Source: Gemmatimonadaceae bacterium
GTDB taxonomy: Bacteria > Gemmatimonadota > Gemmatimonadetes > Gemmatimonadales > Gemmatimonadaceae
Assembly (NCBI GenBank): GCA_019186945.1
Contig: JABAQJ010000004.1
Location: forward strand, 248,001-312,000
Length of the DNA: 64,000 bases
Direction: 5' to 3'
Each line of letters begins with the position of its first letter. The stretch's first letter is position 1. The position numbers and the translations under genes are program-made. The notes beneath the pieces are model-generated. The model worked only from the letters and a program-made list of their open reading frames with translations, had not been told where the DNA came from and ran no database searches. Of the stretch, positions 44,354-53,307 are shown piece after piece.

Positions 44354-44422
44354 TTACTTCTTCTTCGCCTTCTTGGCGGTCTTCTTCGCGGCCTTCTTTG
44401 CGGTCTTCTTCTTCGCAGCCAT
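44354..44422 (-). CDS. 22-residue Lys/Ala-rich microprotein
   Basis: Read leftward from ATG 44422 the gene encodes 22 residues: MAAKKKTAKK, then AAKKTAKKAKKK, and TAA. Twelve residues are Lys. The composition matches the tails of bacterial histone H1-like and nucleoid-associated proteins, and DNA or RNA binding is the natural guess. A GGAG lies nine bases before the ATG and a strong terminator follows the stop, both arguing for a real expressed gene although it is very short. It lies 221 bases downstream of tldE on the same strand, so it probably has its own promoter; I see no clear one. The longer overlapping frames here have no family features. Confidence 0.7.
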   Translation of the reverse strand: MAAKKKTAKKAAKKTAKKAKKK

Positions 44423-44643
44423 GTGAGTGATCTCCATGTCTGAGTGAAACGCCGGTCCAATCCCCCGGTGGATTAGTCGGCAACAACCGAGCGATGTTCC
44501 ACTCGATTGACCTGCGCGCCCTAACTGCGACGCAAAACGGAGAGGTCCAACCGCATCTTCAAACAGCGTGATCGGCCTCTTGCGTCCGTCTGATCCTTTC
44601 GACGACTTGCGAAGCCGATCGTTTCCAACTAGTCGCGAACAAT

Positions 44644-46023
44644 CTATATCGCGTCACTCAAACTAGTAAAGTTGAAATCGCGAGTTTTTATCGATGGCAC
44701 GACGATCGCGGACCCCGGGCCGCCAGATTCACTCGCGCTGACGCGCTCCGCCCTTCCCAGTCGTTCAAGGTTGTTGAGCATGAACACCGGCGATTCGTTG
44801 AAGCGCAGGTTCTTCACGGCCTTCGTGATCGTGCCGTTTTCGATCAGGAACGTTCCGTCACGCGTGAGTCCCGTGTACAGGATGGTGCGCGGATCGACGG
44901 GCCGGATATACCAGAAGCGCGTGACGAGGAGACCGCGCTCCGTGGATGCGACGAGATCATCGAGCGATGTGGACGCATCGCCCGACATGCGCAACGTTGC
45001 GGGCATCGGCGTCGGCGTCCTGCCCTGCTTCTGCGCCCAATAGCGATCGTACGAGAGATTGCGGACGACGCCGCTCTCGATCCACGTCGTGCGGGGGATC
45101 GGTGTTCCATCCGTCGCGAACGGGAGCGCGAACGCTTCCGTATCCGCTGGATCGGAAACCAGGGTCACGCGTTCGTCGACGACCTTCATGCCGACCTTGG
45201 TGCCGCCACCAACCTTCGAAAAGAACGATCGACCTTCGTCTGCACTGCGCGCCGACATCGCGAACGCCATCAACTGGACGAGGTTCCCAACCGCCGTTGG
45301 CTCGAGGATCACCGTGTAGCGGCCCGGTTCGATTGCGACCGGGTTCACCGAGCGACGCGCCTTGTCGATGGCACGCGCCGCCAGCTGCTTCGCGTTGACC
45401 CGAGCCCAGTCGTGGCTCGCCGTGCCGGCCCACCCTGACCCCGTGCCGTCCGGAGTACGGACCGTCGTCGTGAACGCGAGATGCGTCTGCCGGCCGTACG
45501 CAAAAAGGCCGCGGGAGTTGGCGATCGCCGTTGCACCGGCGATCGCCTCCGCGTACCCGGTAGCTACGAGCCCCGCCGCGCGAGCGGCGTCGCTGACCTC
45601 GCGAGTTGCCCCGGAGCGCATCGCAGGATCCAGCGACGCAGTCGCCTCACTCCAGCCTAACGAATCGGCGTACTGCTGAGGCTCGAGCTCGGCAACCGCC
45701 TCGGGATCCTCCGGAGAGAGCTTCGCCAGCGACTCCGCGGACCGAACCGCCTCACGCAGGCTGGCTTCGTCCAGTCGGTTCGTGTTGACGGTTCCCGTGC
45801 GCCTGCCGAACGAACACACAATCGACACGCCGGCGTTGTAGTTGTCCCCGGCAGTCGAAACCTGGTTCACCGCGAATCGTGTGTTTCCCCGCGTCCCGCT
45901 GGTGATCATCACACGGGTCGCATCCGCTGAGGAAATCGATAGGATCCGGCGCGCCAATCGCTCGCAGTCGGCACGCGACAGGTAGCGGGCGCTGTCCAAC
46001 AACGATCGCGGGCCGTCGCTCAT
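44644..46023 (-). CDS. tldE: TldE/PmbA-family protein
   Basis: TldE pairs with the metalloprotease TldD; the heterodimer degrades or matures small peptides. The 459-residue protein has the TldD/PmbA fold, with EPGRYTVILEPTAVGNLVQL, FALPFATDGTPIPRTTW and the ending region VKNLRFNESPVFMLNNLERL. The zinc motif HExxxH is absent, as expected for TldE. The frame is open upstream, but ATG 46023 overlaps the tldD stop (ATGA). No signal peptide is seen, unlike its partner. Confidence 0.9.
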   Translation of the reverse strand: MSDGPRSLLDSARYLSRADCERLARRILSISSADATRVMITSGTRGNTRFAVNQVSTAGDNYNAGVSIVCSFGRRTGTVNTNRLDEASLREAVRSAESLAKLSPEDPEAVAELEPQQYADSLGWSEATASLDPAMRSGATREVSDAARAAGLVATGYAEAIAGATAIANSRGLFAYGRQTHLAFTTTVRTPDGTGSGWAGTASHDWARVNAKQLAARAIDKARRSVNPVAIEPGRYTVILEPTAVGNLVQLMAFAMSARSADEGRSFFSKVGGGTKVGMKVVDERVTLVSDPADTEAFALPFATDGTPIPRTTWIESGVVRNLSYDRYWAQKQGRTPTPMPATLRMSGDASTSLDDLVASTERGLLVTRFWYIRPVDPRTILYTGLTRDGTFLIENGTITKAVKNLRFNESPVFMLNNLERLGRAERVSASESGGPGSAIVVPSIKTRDFNFTSLSDAI

Positions 46024-47657
46024 GCCTTGCGTCCCGTATTGATCACGTTGATCTGGCGGTGACGGGTAGGTGGGCATCCATGCGAAATCGAATTGGCCTG
46101 CGCTGGCTGCCCTTTGCCGTCGCCGAATGCGCCCCACAACCAGTACCCGCTCTTCCCGCCGATCATGTCCATCGCGTTCCAGAACTCCGGAGTGCGCATC
46201 TGGTAGGCCACATCCTTCAGCATGCCGGCGATCTTCCCGCCGCGAATTTCGTAGAAGAGTTGCCCTCCGAACTGCGCGTTGTAGCGCTGCTGATCGATGG
46301 AGAACGACCCGTCACCGACTATCGCGATGCCGCGATCGGTGGCGGCGATGAGATCGTCCCAGCTCAAGTCGCGTTCACCGGGCTGCAGGGACACATTGGG
46401 CATGCGCTGGAACTGGACATCGGCCCACGACTGCGCGTAGGAGCATCCATGCGAGCGTGTCGGCAACCCCTGCCGTGTGTACCACCATTCGAGCCACTGC
46501 GCCTGCTCGCGCGTCGTCTGGTAGTCCACGACGATGCCGTTCCGGATGATGTGGAAGTCCTCCGGTTTCACCCCTTCGTCGTCCCATCCGACGGTCGAGA
46601 GCGCTCCCGATTGCGAGCGATCGCCGACTACGTTCATGAAGTCGGGGCCGTACCGCAGCGTGCCGAGCACTTTCTCTGGCGGTGCCACGAACGAGGTCCC
46701 GGCGTAGTTGGCTTCGTAACCATAGGCACGATCGAGTTCAGTCGGGTGCGCGATCGACTCGTGCAGCGTCAGGCCCAGGTGAGTCGGGTGCAGTACGAGA
46801 TCGTACCGTCCGACCTCGACAGGCCTGGCGGAGAGCTTCTGGACAGCGAGGTCTGCCCATCGCGGCGCGTTTTCCGCGAGCTTCGAGTCGACCACATGCT
46901 CGAATCCGAGTCCCATGGGTGCGATGTCGGTCGACTGCAGAGACTGGAAGTCCGAGAAATCGCTCGACACCGCGGTGATCGACATGCCCGGGAGAGTACG
47001 GAAGATCGTCTGTGCGGTGAACGTGCCGTCGGAGTTGGCGAAACTCTTCTCCTCGCGCAGGAAGAACATCGACGACGTAACGAAACGCGCTCCGGCGACC
47101 TTGAGCGCCGCCTCGTTCGCGGCGAGGAGAAGCGCGACCTTGTCCTCGACCGGAACGCTGAAAGGGTCGATGCGCGCCGGCGAGCGCCATTCGCCGTTAG
47201 GTGTCGGAGTGGCCGGAGTGAGGACGACTGGCCTGAGTTGAGCAGTACGATTTGCCCTGGCCTGAGCGACGGCCAAGCGGGCAACCCGGGCCACCTCGTC
47301 CTTCGTCACATCACTGCTGGCGGCGAACCCCCAGGAACCGCCGACCAGCGTACGCACGCCGAATCCAAAGGTGTCGGAATCGTTCAGGCTCTGCACGCGT
47401 CGTTCGCGGGTGAACACGTTCTGCGACCGATTGCGACTGAAGCGGACGTCGGCGTACTCGGCACCAGCAGATTCGGCCGCATCCAGCGCGAGCATGCACA
47501 ACTCGCGGATTGCGGCATCCTGAGGATTGTAGGGAGCGTCAGAGGGGGAGAGCGACGCCGCTCGCCGGAGCATCTGCGCGTCGACCGCTGACGCGAGGCC
47601 CACCGAGGCCGCAACGACCGATACCTGTTTGACGAACTCTCGCCGCGATGAACTCAA
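46020..47657 (-). CDS. tldD: TldD-family metalloprotease with Tat signal
   Basis: The protein carries the zinc motif HESIAH (HExxxH) in LTLHESIAHPTELDRA and the TldD motifs EYADVRFSRNRSQNV and GCSYAQSWADVQFQRMPNVS. It begins with SSSRREFVKQVSVVAASVGL, a twin-arginine signal, so it should be exported folded. The frame is open to ATG 47759, but TTG 47657 puts the Tat motif at residues 4-10 and has GGGGAT upstream, so I choose it (545 residues). tldE overlaps its stop, indicating a heterodimer made together. Confidence 0.88.
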   Translation of the reverse strand: MSSSRREFVKQVSVVAASVGLASAVDAQMLRRAASLSPSDAPYNPQDAAIRELCMLALDAAESAGAEYADVRFSRNRSQNVFTRERRVQSLNDSDTFGFGVRTLVGGSWGFAASSDVTKDEVARVARLAVAQARANRTAQLRPVVLTPATPTPNGEWRSPARIDPFSVPVEDKVALLLAANEAALKVAGARFVTSSMFFLREEKSFANSDGTFTAQTIFRTLPGMSITAVSSDFSDFQSLQSTDIAPMGLGFEHVVDSKLAENAPRWADLAVQKLSARPVEVGRYDLVLHPTHLGLTLHESIAHPTELDRAYGYEANYAGTSFVAPPEKVLGTLRYGPDFMNVVGDRSQSGALSTVGWDDEGVKPEDFHIIRNGIVVDYQTTREQAQWLEWWYTRQGLPTRSHGCSYAQSWADVQFQRMPNVSLQPGERDLSWDDLIAATDRGIAIVGDGSFSIDQQRYNAQFGGQLFYEIRGGKIAGMLKDVAYQMRTPEFWNAMDMIGGKSGYWLWGAFGDGKGQPAQANSISHGCPPTRHRQINVINTGRKA

Positions 47658-48105
47658 GCAGTATCCCCGCTCGCACGCGAAACGTTGGCCGAATATAGGA
47701 ATGTGCGTATTGGCGCGCAATAGCGCACGACGAGTCTGTGTCTTCCGCTCATCGCGCACGACTACCGAATGCCTAACGAGTCCCTTTCCACGGAACTCGC
47801 GCTCCGAATACGCGAAGGAGTGCGACGCGAACGCATCGCCGTCGGCCGCGCCATCCGGCGGCCAACGTCTGCCGAGAGGCCACGGCGTCGCCGGTCTGGC
47901 ACAACGGCGTCACGCCACACACGGTCCACTCCGGGCCTCGCCGACGGGCGACCACGCATCGCGGCCACGGTGATCCGCTCCACGCTTGTGCTCGCGGACG
48001 GCGGCACGACTATCCCGGATTTCCGTCTGCCTCTGGTAACTTCAGTGCTCCTCCTTTCATAATGAAGGAGAAACCGCCCGAATCGAGGCCTCACCGACAG
48101 GCGCC
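47658..48105. other. divergent intergenic region between tldD and fdhA
   Basis: About 450 bases hold no convincing gene; frames on both strands are Arg-rich and unlike proteins. The region should contain promoters for both flanking genes. A reverse CGTTAGGC copy lies at 47771-47778. Confidence 0.5.
48051..48070. promoter_or_regulatory. palindrome ahead of fdhA, possible operator
   Basis: CTCCTTTCAT followed by AATGAAGGAG is nearly a perfect inverted repeat (core TTCATAATGAA). It lies 36 bases before the fdhA start, too far to act as its ribosome binding site, so a regulator site is possible. The regulator is unknown. Confidence 0.4.
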
Positions 48106-51100
48106 ATGCCCAAGCTATTCGTTGACGAACGCGAAGTAACGGTCCCGGACGGCGCGACGATTCTCGACGCCGCGCGCTCGATCGACGTCCCGGTACCCAC
48201 CTTGTGTTGGTATCCGAAGCTGCCGGTTGTCGGCAACTGTCGCATCTGCCTCGTGTCCGTCGAGGGAAACCCGAAACTGGTACCGGCCTGCGCGACGCAG
48301 GCTGCCGATGGCATGAAGGTGACCACCGAATCGGCGGCGGCAGTCAGAAGCAGACAAGGCGTGCTCTCGCTGCTCCTCGAACGTTACCCGGTCGAGCAGA
48401 TCCCCGAGGGCAGTTCCCGAAACGAATTCGAGGAATACGTCCGCCGCTACAACGTGCCAACGACTCGCAGTCGCGAACTCCCGCTGCGCACGGGCGACGA
48501 ACGCCGCGAGGATCCGATCATCCAGCACGACATGTCGACCTGCATCCTCTGCACGCGCTGCGTGCGTGCATGCGCGGACATCCAGGTCGTTGGGGTGCTC
48601 GATGTCGCCCACCGCGGCGAATTCGCCCAGATCGTCGTTGGTGCTGACGGAAATCCGGAGCACGCCTCCTGCACGTGGTGCGGCGAGTGCGTGCGAGTCT
48701 GTCCGACGGGCGCCATCCACGACATCATCCCGATGGCAGTGAGGGCCGCCAGCGGCGAAATGGTCGAGCGCATGCGCTCCCGGGACATGCCCTCGCCCGA
48801 CAGGACGGTCCGGGCGGTATGCCCGTACTGCGGAGTGGGATGCCAGATCGATCTGCAGGTGCGCGACGAGAAGGTAATTCACGTCAAGAGCCCGTGGATC
48901 GAGGAGGAAACGCCAAACGAGGGTTCGACCTGCGTGAAAGGCCGTTTCGGCACGGATTTCATCCAGCACCGCGACCGCCTGAAGACTCCGATGATCCGGC
49001 GCGGCTGGATTCGTCAGGGTGACACATGGTCCTACGACGCCTCGCGAAATGGCGACGAGCGATGGGGCCGGCGCGGCGGTCCCTGGGATTTGGTCGCCGA
49101 GGAAGGCGTGACCGCGAAGCGGCGCCCGCGCACCAATCCCCTGCGGACCAACCCGACCGGCCCATCCACGTTAGGCGATCCCCAGGATCGCGTCGCCATA
49201 CCGGATGACTGGTACGAGCCGTTCCGTGAAGCAACCTGGGAAGAAGCCATGTCCCTGACAGCCCAGGAACTCACCCGCATCCGCGACACTTACTCGCCCG
49301 AGGCCCTCGCGGTGTTCCAATCCGCGAAGTGCACCAACGAAGAGAACTACCTGCTGCAGCGACTGTTCCGTGGCGGTATCGGCACGAACAACGTGGACCA
49401 CTGCACGCGGTTGTGTCACTCCTCGTCCGTGGCGGCAATGCAGCGCGCCATGAACACCAGCGCCGCGTCGGGATCCATGCGCGAAGTAGAGCACGAATCC
49501 GACGTCATCTTCATCCTCGGCGCCAACACGACCGAGTCGCACCCCGTTTTCGGCGCCGCCATCAAGCGCGCCGTGAGGCGCGGCGCGACTCTGATCGTCT
49601 GCGATCCTCGACGAATCGAGCTGGCGGCGCGGGCACGCATCCACCTGCAGGCGATGCCGGGTACGGACGTCGCCGTGATGAACGGCATGGTCCACCATAT
49701 CCTCGCCATGGGTCTGGAGGCGAAGGAGTTCATCGCCGAGCGTACGCACGACTTCGACAGGTTGCGCGATGCCGTCCAGCCGTACACGCCAGAGCGCGCC
49801 GAGCAGATTTCCGGCGTCCCGGCTTCGCTAATCCGACAGGCGGCCGAAGCGTATGCGCGAGGGCCGCGATCATCGACGCTGTGGGCGATGGGGTTGTCGC
49901 AGCACAGTACCGGCACGGACATCGTCGCTTCACTGCTCAACCTGATCCTCGTGACGGGATCGATCGGACGCTGGGGCGCGGCGATGATCCCGATCCGCGG
50001 CCAGAACAACGTCCAGGGCGCGAGCGACGTCGGCGCGATCCCGATGTTCTATACGGACTATCAGACCGTCACCAGCCCCGAGATCCGACACAAGTTCACG
50101 TCCACCTGGGGAGTGCCTGACGAACGCGTCCCGTTGACGCCGGGGCTCAAGGTGACGCAGATCGTCGGCGCAGGCTCACCGGTCCGCGGCATGTACATCA
50201 TGGGAGAGAACCCGATCCTCTCGGATCCGGACGTCTCGCATGCCGAACAATGGTTCCGCTCCCTGGAGTTCCTCGCCGTGCACGACCTGTTCCTCACCGA
50301 AACGGCTCGCTACGCGGACGTAGTCCTGCCCGGCGCATCGTTCGCTGAGAAGGACGGAACCTTCGTCAACACGGAGCGACGCATCCAGCTCACCAGGAAG
50401 GCGATCGATCCCCCGGGACAGGCTCGGCAGGATCTCGACATCGTCATCGAGCTCTCCAATCGCATCGGACTGCCGACGCCATTCGAGAACGCGGCCCAGG
50501 TAATGGAAGAAATCGCGAAGGTCACGCCGAGCTGGAGAGGAGTCTCCCACGCTCGGCTGGACGGCACCGGAGGATTGCAATATCCAGTCGACAGTCCGAC
50601 GCACATGGGGACGGCCTTCCTTTTCGACAAGGGCTTCCCCACGGAAGACGGAAAGGCGCGTTTCGTAGCGGTCGAGTTTCTTCCGGCGGCGGAACTGCCC
50701 GATGACGAGTTTCCTTTCCTGCTCAACACGGGCCGCCAGATGTACCACTGGCACACGGGCACGATGACGAGGCGCTCGTTTGCCCTCGATGCACGCGAGT
50801 CGACACCGACTGTCGAGCTGAACCCAGCGGACGCCTTGACTCTCGGAGTGCACGAAGGAGAGGACGTCGTCGTGGCATCGCGACGCGCAGAGGTCAGGAT
50901 CGCGGTACGCCTCTCGAAGCGCGTCGCACGACGCCAGGTCTTCATTCCGATGCACTATCGTGAGGCGGCCGCCAACCTGCTGACGAACCCGGTGCTCGAT
51001 CCCTACGCCCACATTCCGGAGTTCAAGGTCTGCGCGGTAAGCGTGAAGCGTGCCGAGCCGGTGCAGTTGGACGCCGGGGCGCAGGGTAGATCCGTCGCCG

Positions 51101-51114
51101 TCCAGGGCGACTGA
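48106..51114 (+). CDS. fdhA: molybdopterin formate dehydrogenase alpha subunit
   Basis: The 1002-residue protein has a NuoG-like N-terminus with a [2Fe-2S] set (Cys34, 45, 48, 62), two [4Fe-4S] sets (Cys146/149/152/156 and 189/192/195/199), and the molybdopterin domain with its own cluster (Cys239/242/246/276). In the active site Cys437-His438 (CTRLCHSSS) matches the Cys/Sec-His pair of formate dehydrogenases, so it should oxidise formate to CO2. An extra loop of about 50 residues lies near 305-355. The diaphorase subunits FdhB/FdhC and the maturation gene fdhD are not next to it. The substrate is inferred from the family. Confidence 0.9.
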   Translation: MPKLFVDEREVTVPDGATILDAARSIDVPVPTLCWYPKLPVVGNCRICLVSVEGNPKLVPACATQAADGMKVTTESAAAVRSRQGVLSLLLERYPVEQIPEGSSRNEFEEYVRRYNVPTTRSRELPLRTGDERREDPIIQHDMSTCILCTRCVRACADIQVVGVLDVAHRGEFAQIVVGADGNPEHASCTWCGECVRVCPTGAIHDIIPMAVRAASGEMVERMRSRDMPSPDRTVRAVCPYCGVGCQIDLQVRDEKVIHVKSPWIEEETPNEGSTCVKGRFGTDFIQHRDRLKTPMIRRGWIRQGDTWSYDASRNGDERWGRRGGPWDLVAEEGVTAKRRPRTNPLRTNPTGPSTLGDPQDRVAIPDDWYEPFREATWEEAMSLTAQELTRIRDTYSPEALAVFQSAKCTNEENYLLQRLFRGGIGTNNVDHCTRLCHSSSVAAMQRAMNTSAASGSMREVEHESDVIFILGANTTESHPVFGAAIKRAVRRGATLIVCDPRRIELAARARIHLQAMPGTDVAVMNGMVHHILAMGLEAKEFIAERTHDFDRLRDAVQPYTPERAEQISGVPASLIRQAAEAYARGPRSSTLWAMGLSQHSTGTDIVASLLNLILVTGSIGRWGAAMIPIRGQNNVQGASDVGAIPMFYTDYQTVTSPEIRHKFTSTWGVPDERVPLTPGLKVTQIVGAGSPVRGMYIMGENPILSDPDVSHAEQWFRSLEFLAVHDLFLTETARYADVVLPGASFAEKDGTFVNTERRIQLTRKAIDPPGQARQDLDIVIELSNRIGLPTPFENAAQVMEEIAKVTPSWRGVSHARLDGTGGLQYPVDSPTHMGTAFLFDKGFPTEDGKARFVAVEFLPAAELPDDEFPFLLNTGRQMYHWHTGTMTRRSFALDARESTPTVELNPADALTLGVHEGEDVVVASRRAEVRIAVRLSKRVARRQVFIPMHYREAAANLLTNPVLDPYAHIPEFKVCAVSVKRAEPVQLDAGAQGRSVAVQGD

Positions 51115-51124
51115 CTGTCCTCCC

Positions 51125-51637
51125 ATGACCCATCGTCGCCTCCTGTCAACGATGTCGTCGCTTCCAGGCGCAGCACGCTCAACCGGCGCTGCCGCCGTAC
51201 TCGCGCTGATAGCGAGTTGCTCCAACCCGAACGCCAACGCGTCAGTCGTCATCGCCACGCAAGTGTCGCCCGGGACGGTTCTTGTCGGCGACTCGGTAAG
51301 TGTCATCGCCACGGTTTTCGTCAGTGGATCAAAGCCAGTCTCCGTGGAAACGAACACCTGTGGTGGTCCGTTCGAGGTTGTGGACAGTCGCGGCCAGGTA
51401 GTTGGCCCGGGGCTGGCCACACCGTGTCTGGCGGTGAGCATTCCGATTGTCGTGGAACCCGGCGGACAGTACGCGTTGCAGGGATACTGGACGGGCCTGT
51501 CGCACCAATCGAGCGACGGAAAGCCCGTGTATGTACCACCGGGCGAGTATCGCATCCGGGGCAAGGTCACCATTCTCGAACGCTCGACGCCGGTGCGCGG
51601 AACGCTCGTTGGAATTACGTTGACCGGTGCCGGGTAG
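51125..51637 (+). CDS. predicted lipoprotein with BsuPI-like domain
   Basis: The 170-residue product has a signal with lipobox IASC (LALIASC) near residue 36. It is followed by a beta-rich domain with VSVIATVFVSGSKPVSVETN and VVEPGGQYALQGYW, then YVPPGEYRIRGKV, the pattern of BsuPI/proteinase-inhibitor-like extracellular domains. The role is unknown. ATG 51125 lies 10 bases after the fdhA stop, so it may be co-transcribed, though a functional link is not obvious. Confidence 0.72.
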   Translation: MTHRRLLSTMSSLPGAARSTGAAAVLALIASCSNPNANASVVIATQVSPGTVLVGDSVSVIATVFVSGSKPVSVETNTCGGPFEVVDSRGQVVGPGLATPCLAVSIPIVVEPGGQYALQGYWTGLSHQSSDGKPVYVPPGEYRIRGKVTILERSTPVRGTLVGITLTGAG

Positions 51638-51675
51638 TCGTTAGGCGGGCCCGGCTTTCCTTCTCGTCCTGCCGT

Positions 51676-52467
51676 ATGGATCTCGGACTTGCCAACAAGG
51701 TGGCGCTCGTGACCGGTGCGTCATCGGGACTGGGGCTCGCCATCGCCCGCGAACTGAGCCAGGAGGGTGCATCGGTCGCGATGGTGGCACGCCGCGAGCC
51801 GCTGCTGAAGTCCCTGGCCGCCGAGATCTCCGCCAGCACCAGACGACGCGTCGTCCCGCTTGCCGGGGATGTCGCGGCGCCCGGCGAGGCCGCGCGCCTG
51901 GCGGAACTCGCCACGAATTCGCTGGGGCCGATCGACATCCTGATCGCGAACGCCGGCGGTCCGCCTTCCACCACGTTCGACACGACCACAGAAGCGCACT
52001 ACGCGAGCGCAATCGACACGAACCTCCTCGGGTCGATCCGCCTGGCGCATGCCTGCGTGCCCGGCATGAGGAAACGCCGCTGGGGCCGCGTCATCTTTCT
52101 GACATCCTTCGCAGCCAAGCAGCCCGTGTCGGGACTCCTCCTCTCGAATACCGCGCGCGCCGGGCTGCTGGGATTCGCCAAGACCCTTTCGAACGAGGTC
52201 GCGAGCGACAACGTCACGGTCAACACGGTGATGCCCGGCCATTTCGACACCGCCCGTGCGTTGGAGCTGGCAAGAATGCGCTCCGAGCGCGAGCACCGGT
52301 CGGTCGAGGAAATCCTCAAGGCCCGCGCCGACGGCATTCCCGCAGGACGCGCTGGCGATCCAAAGGAGTTCGCTGCCGTTGTTGCCTTTCTCGCCAGCGA
52401 GCGCGCGTCTTTCGTAACCGGGGTGGCGCTGCAGGTAGACGGCGGAACGGTTGGGACGATCGTCTGA
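51676..52467 (+). CDS. short-chain dehydrogenase/reductase lacking the catalytic Tyr and Lys
   Basis: The 263-residue protein is a classical SDR by fold: cofactor motif TGASSGLG near residues 14-21, NAGG, and the C-terminal VTGVALQVDGGTVG. At the active site the YxxxK pair is replaced: the segment reads GLLLSNTARAGLLGFAKTLS, with Ser/Asn and Arg instead of Tyr and Lys. This variant is known in a divergent SDR subgroup whose reaction is unclear. The frame is open upstream; ATG 51676 gives the normal start. It overlaps nothing; a methyltransferase follows after three bases. Confidence 0.87.
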   Translation: MDLGLANKVALVTGASSGLGLAIARELSQEGASVAMVARREPLLKSLAAEISASTRRRVVPLAGDVAAPGEAARLAELATNSLGPIDILIANAGGPPSTTFDTTTEAHYASAIDTNLLGSIRLAHACVPGMRKRRWGRVIFLTSFAAKQPVSGLLLSNTARAGLLGFAKTLSNEVASDNVTVNTVMPGHFDTARALELARMRSEREHRSVEEILKARADGIPAGRAGDPKEFAAVVAFLASERASFVTGVALQVDGGTVGTIV

Positions 52468-52470
52468 CCG

Positions 52471-53199
52471 ATGAACGTCGCCTTCTGGAACGCGATGTCA
52501 CATGCATTCGACGCGGAGATCTTCGATTCCCTGAAGGAAGACGTCGGTGGGGTCATCCGTGCGGTCATCGCTGGCGTCGCCACTCGGCGGGGCCGCGCAA
52601 TGGATATGGGATGTGGTGTCGGACGTTACCTCCCGCTGCTCTCGCGCGCGTTCGCTGAGGTGCACGGGACGGACTGGTCACCCGGCTGCGTGCGCCGTGC
52701 GGCTCAAGTGGCCCGTCTCCTGCCGAATGTCACCGTGCGATCGACGCGCGCGTATCGAAGTGCGCAATGGACCGGATACTTCAGCGTCGTGACGGCAGTC
52801 AACGTGCTGTTCGACCCGCTGGAACGCCGTCGTGCGCTACTGCTCGGCGAAATGCGCCGCCTGTTGTCGCGGCGTGGCGCCCTGGTGCTCGTCGTCCCGT
52901 CGCTGGAGGCGATCGTATACGCGGACGCGGTCCGCCGTCGCGTCGCCCCGCGCATCCGATCGCTCTACGAGTTCGCCGTGCCAGCATCCAGGCGCGATCC
53001 TGGCATTCTCCGGATCGAAGGTGTCCCGTACAAGCATTGGGTTGGCGAGGAGTTGCAGCTGGTATTGCGCGACCACGGGTTTCGTGCCGGTCCGTTACAG
53101 AGAGTCGAATACCGATGGGATACCGAGGTCGCCGCCCCACAACCGGTCCGCGGACTGGCACTCCCGTGGGACTGGCTCGTTGTGGCGCGGCGCACCTGA
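52471..53199 (+). CDS. class I SAM-dependent methyltransferase
   Basis: The 242-residue protein has motif I MDMGCGVGRYLPLLS (about residues 44-58), motif II-like EVHGTDWSPGCVRRA, a TAVNVLFDPLERR segment in motif IV position, and LLSRRGALVLVVPSLE after it. This is a typical small-molecule or ubiquinone-type methyltransferase core. The substrate cannot be read from the sequence. It starts three bases after the SDR stop, so the two may form one operon. Confidence 0.8.
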   Translation: MNVAFWNAMSHAFDAEIFDSLKEDVGGVIRAVIAGVATRRGRAMDMGCGVGRYLPLLSRAFAEVHGTDWSPGCVRRAAQVARLLPNVTVRSTRAYRSAQWTGYFSVVTAVNVLFDPLERRRALLLGEMRRLLSRRGALVLVVPSLEAIVYADAVRRRVAPRIRSLYEFAVPASRRDPGILRIEGVPYKHWVGEELQLVLRDHGFRAGPLQRVEYRWDTEVAAPQPVRGLALPWDWLVVARRT

Positions 53200-53307
53200 G
53201 CACAAGCCCTTCCGCCAACTCGCGTTTCGTTCCACTTTCCGCGCGCGCCGACTCGCATTACAACGGGCGCGTGGACGCTGCATCTCACACGACCGACGAG
53301 CGCCAAA

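Noticed and set aside
44289-44486. 65-residue frame overlapping the Lys-rich microprotein gene
   Set aside because: It reads the AAG repeats in another frame, giving Glu/Arg runs, and it runs into the terminator. The Lys frame has the ribosome site and a stop just before the hairpin.
47769-48062. 97-residue + frame between tldD and fdhA
   Set aside because: Very Arg-rich, no motif and no good ribosome site; more likely a divergent promoter region.
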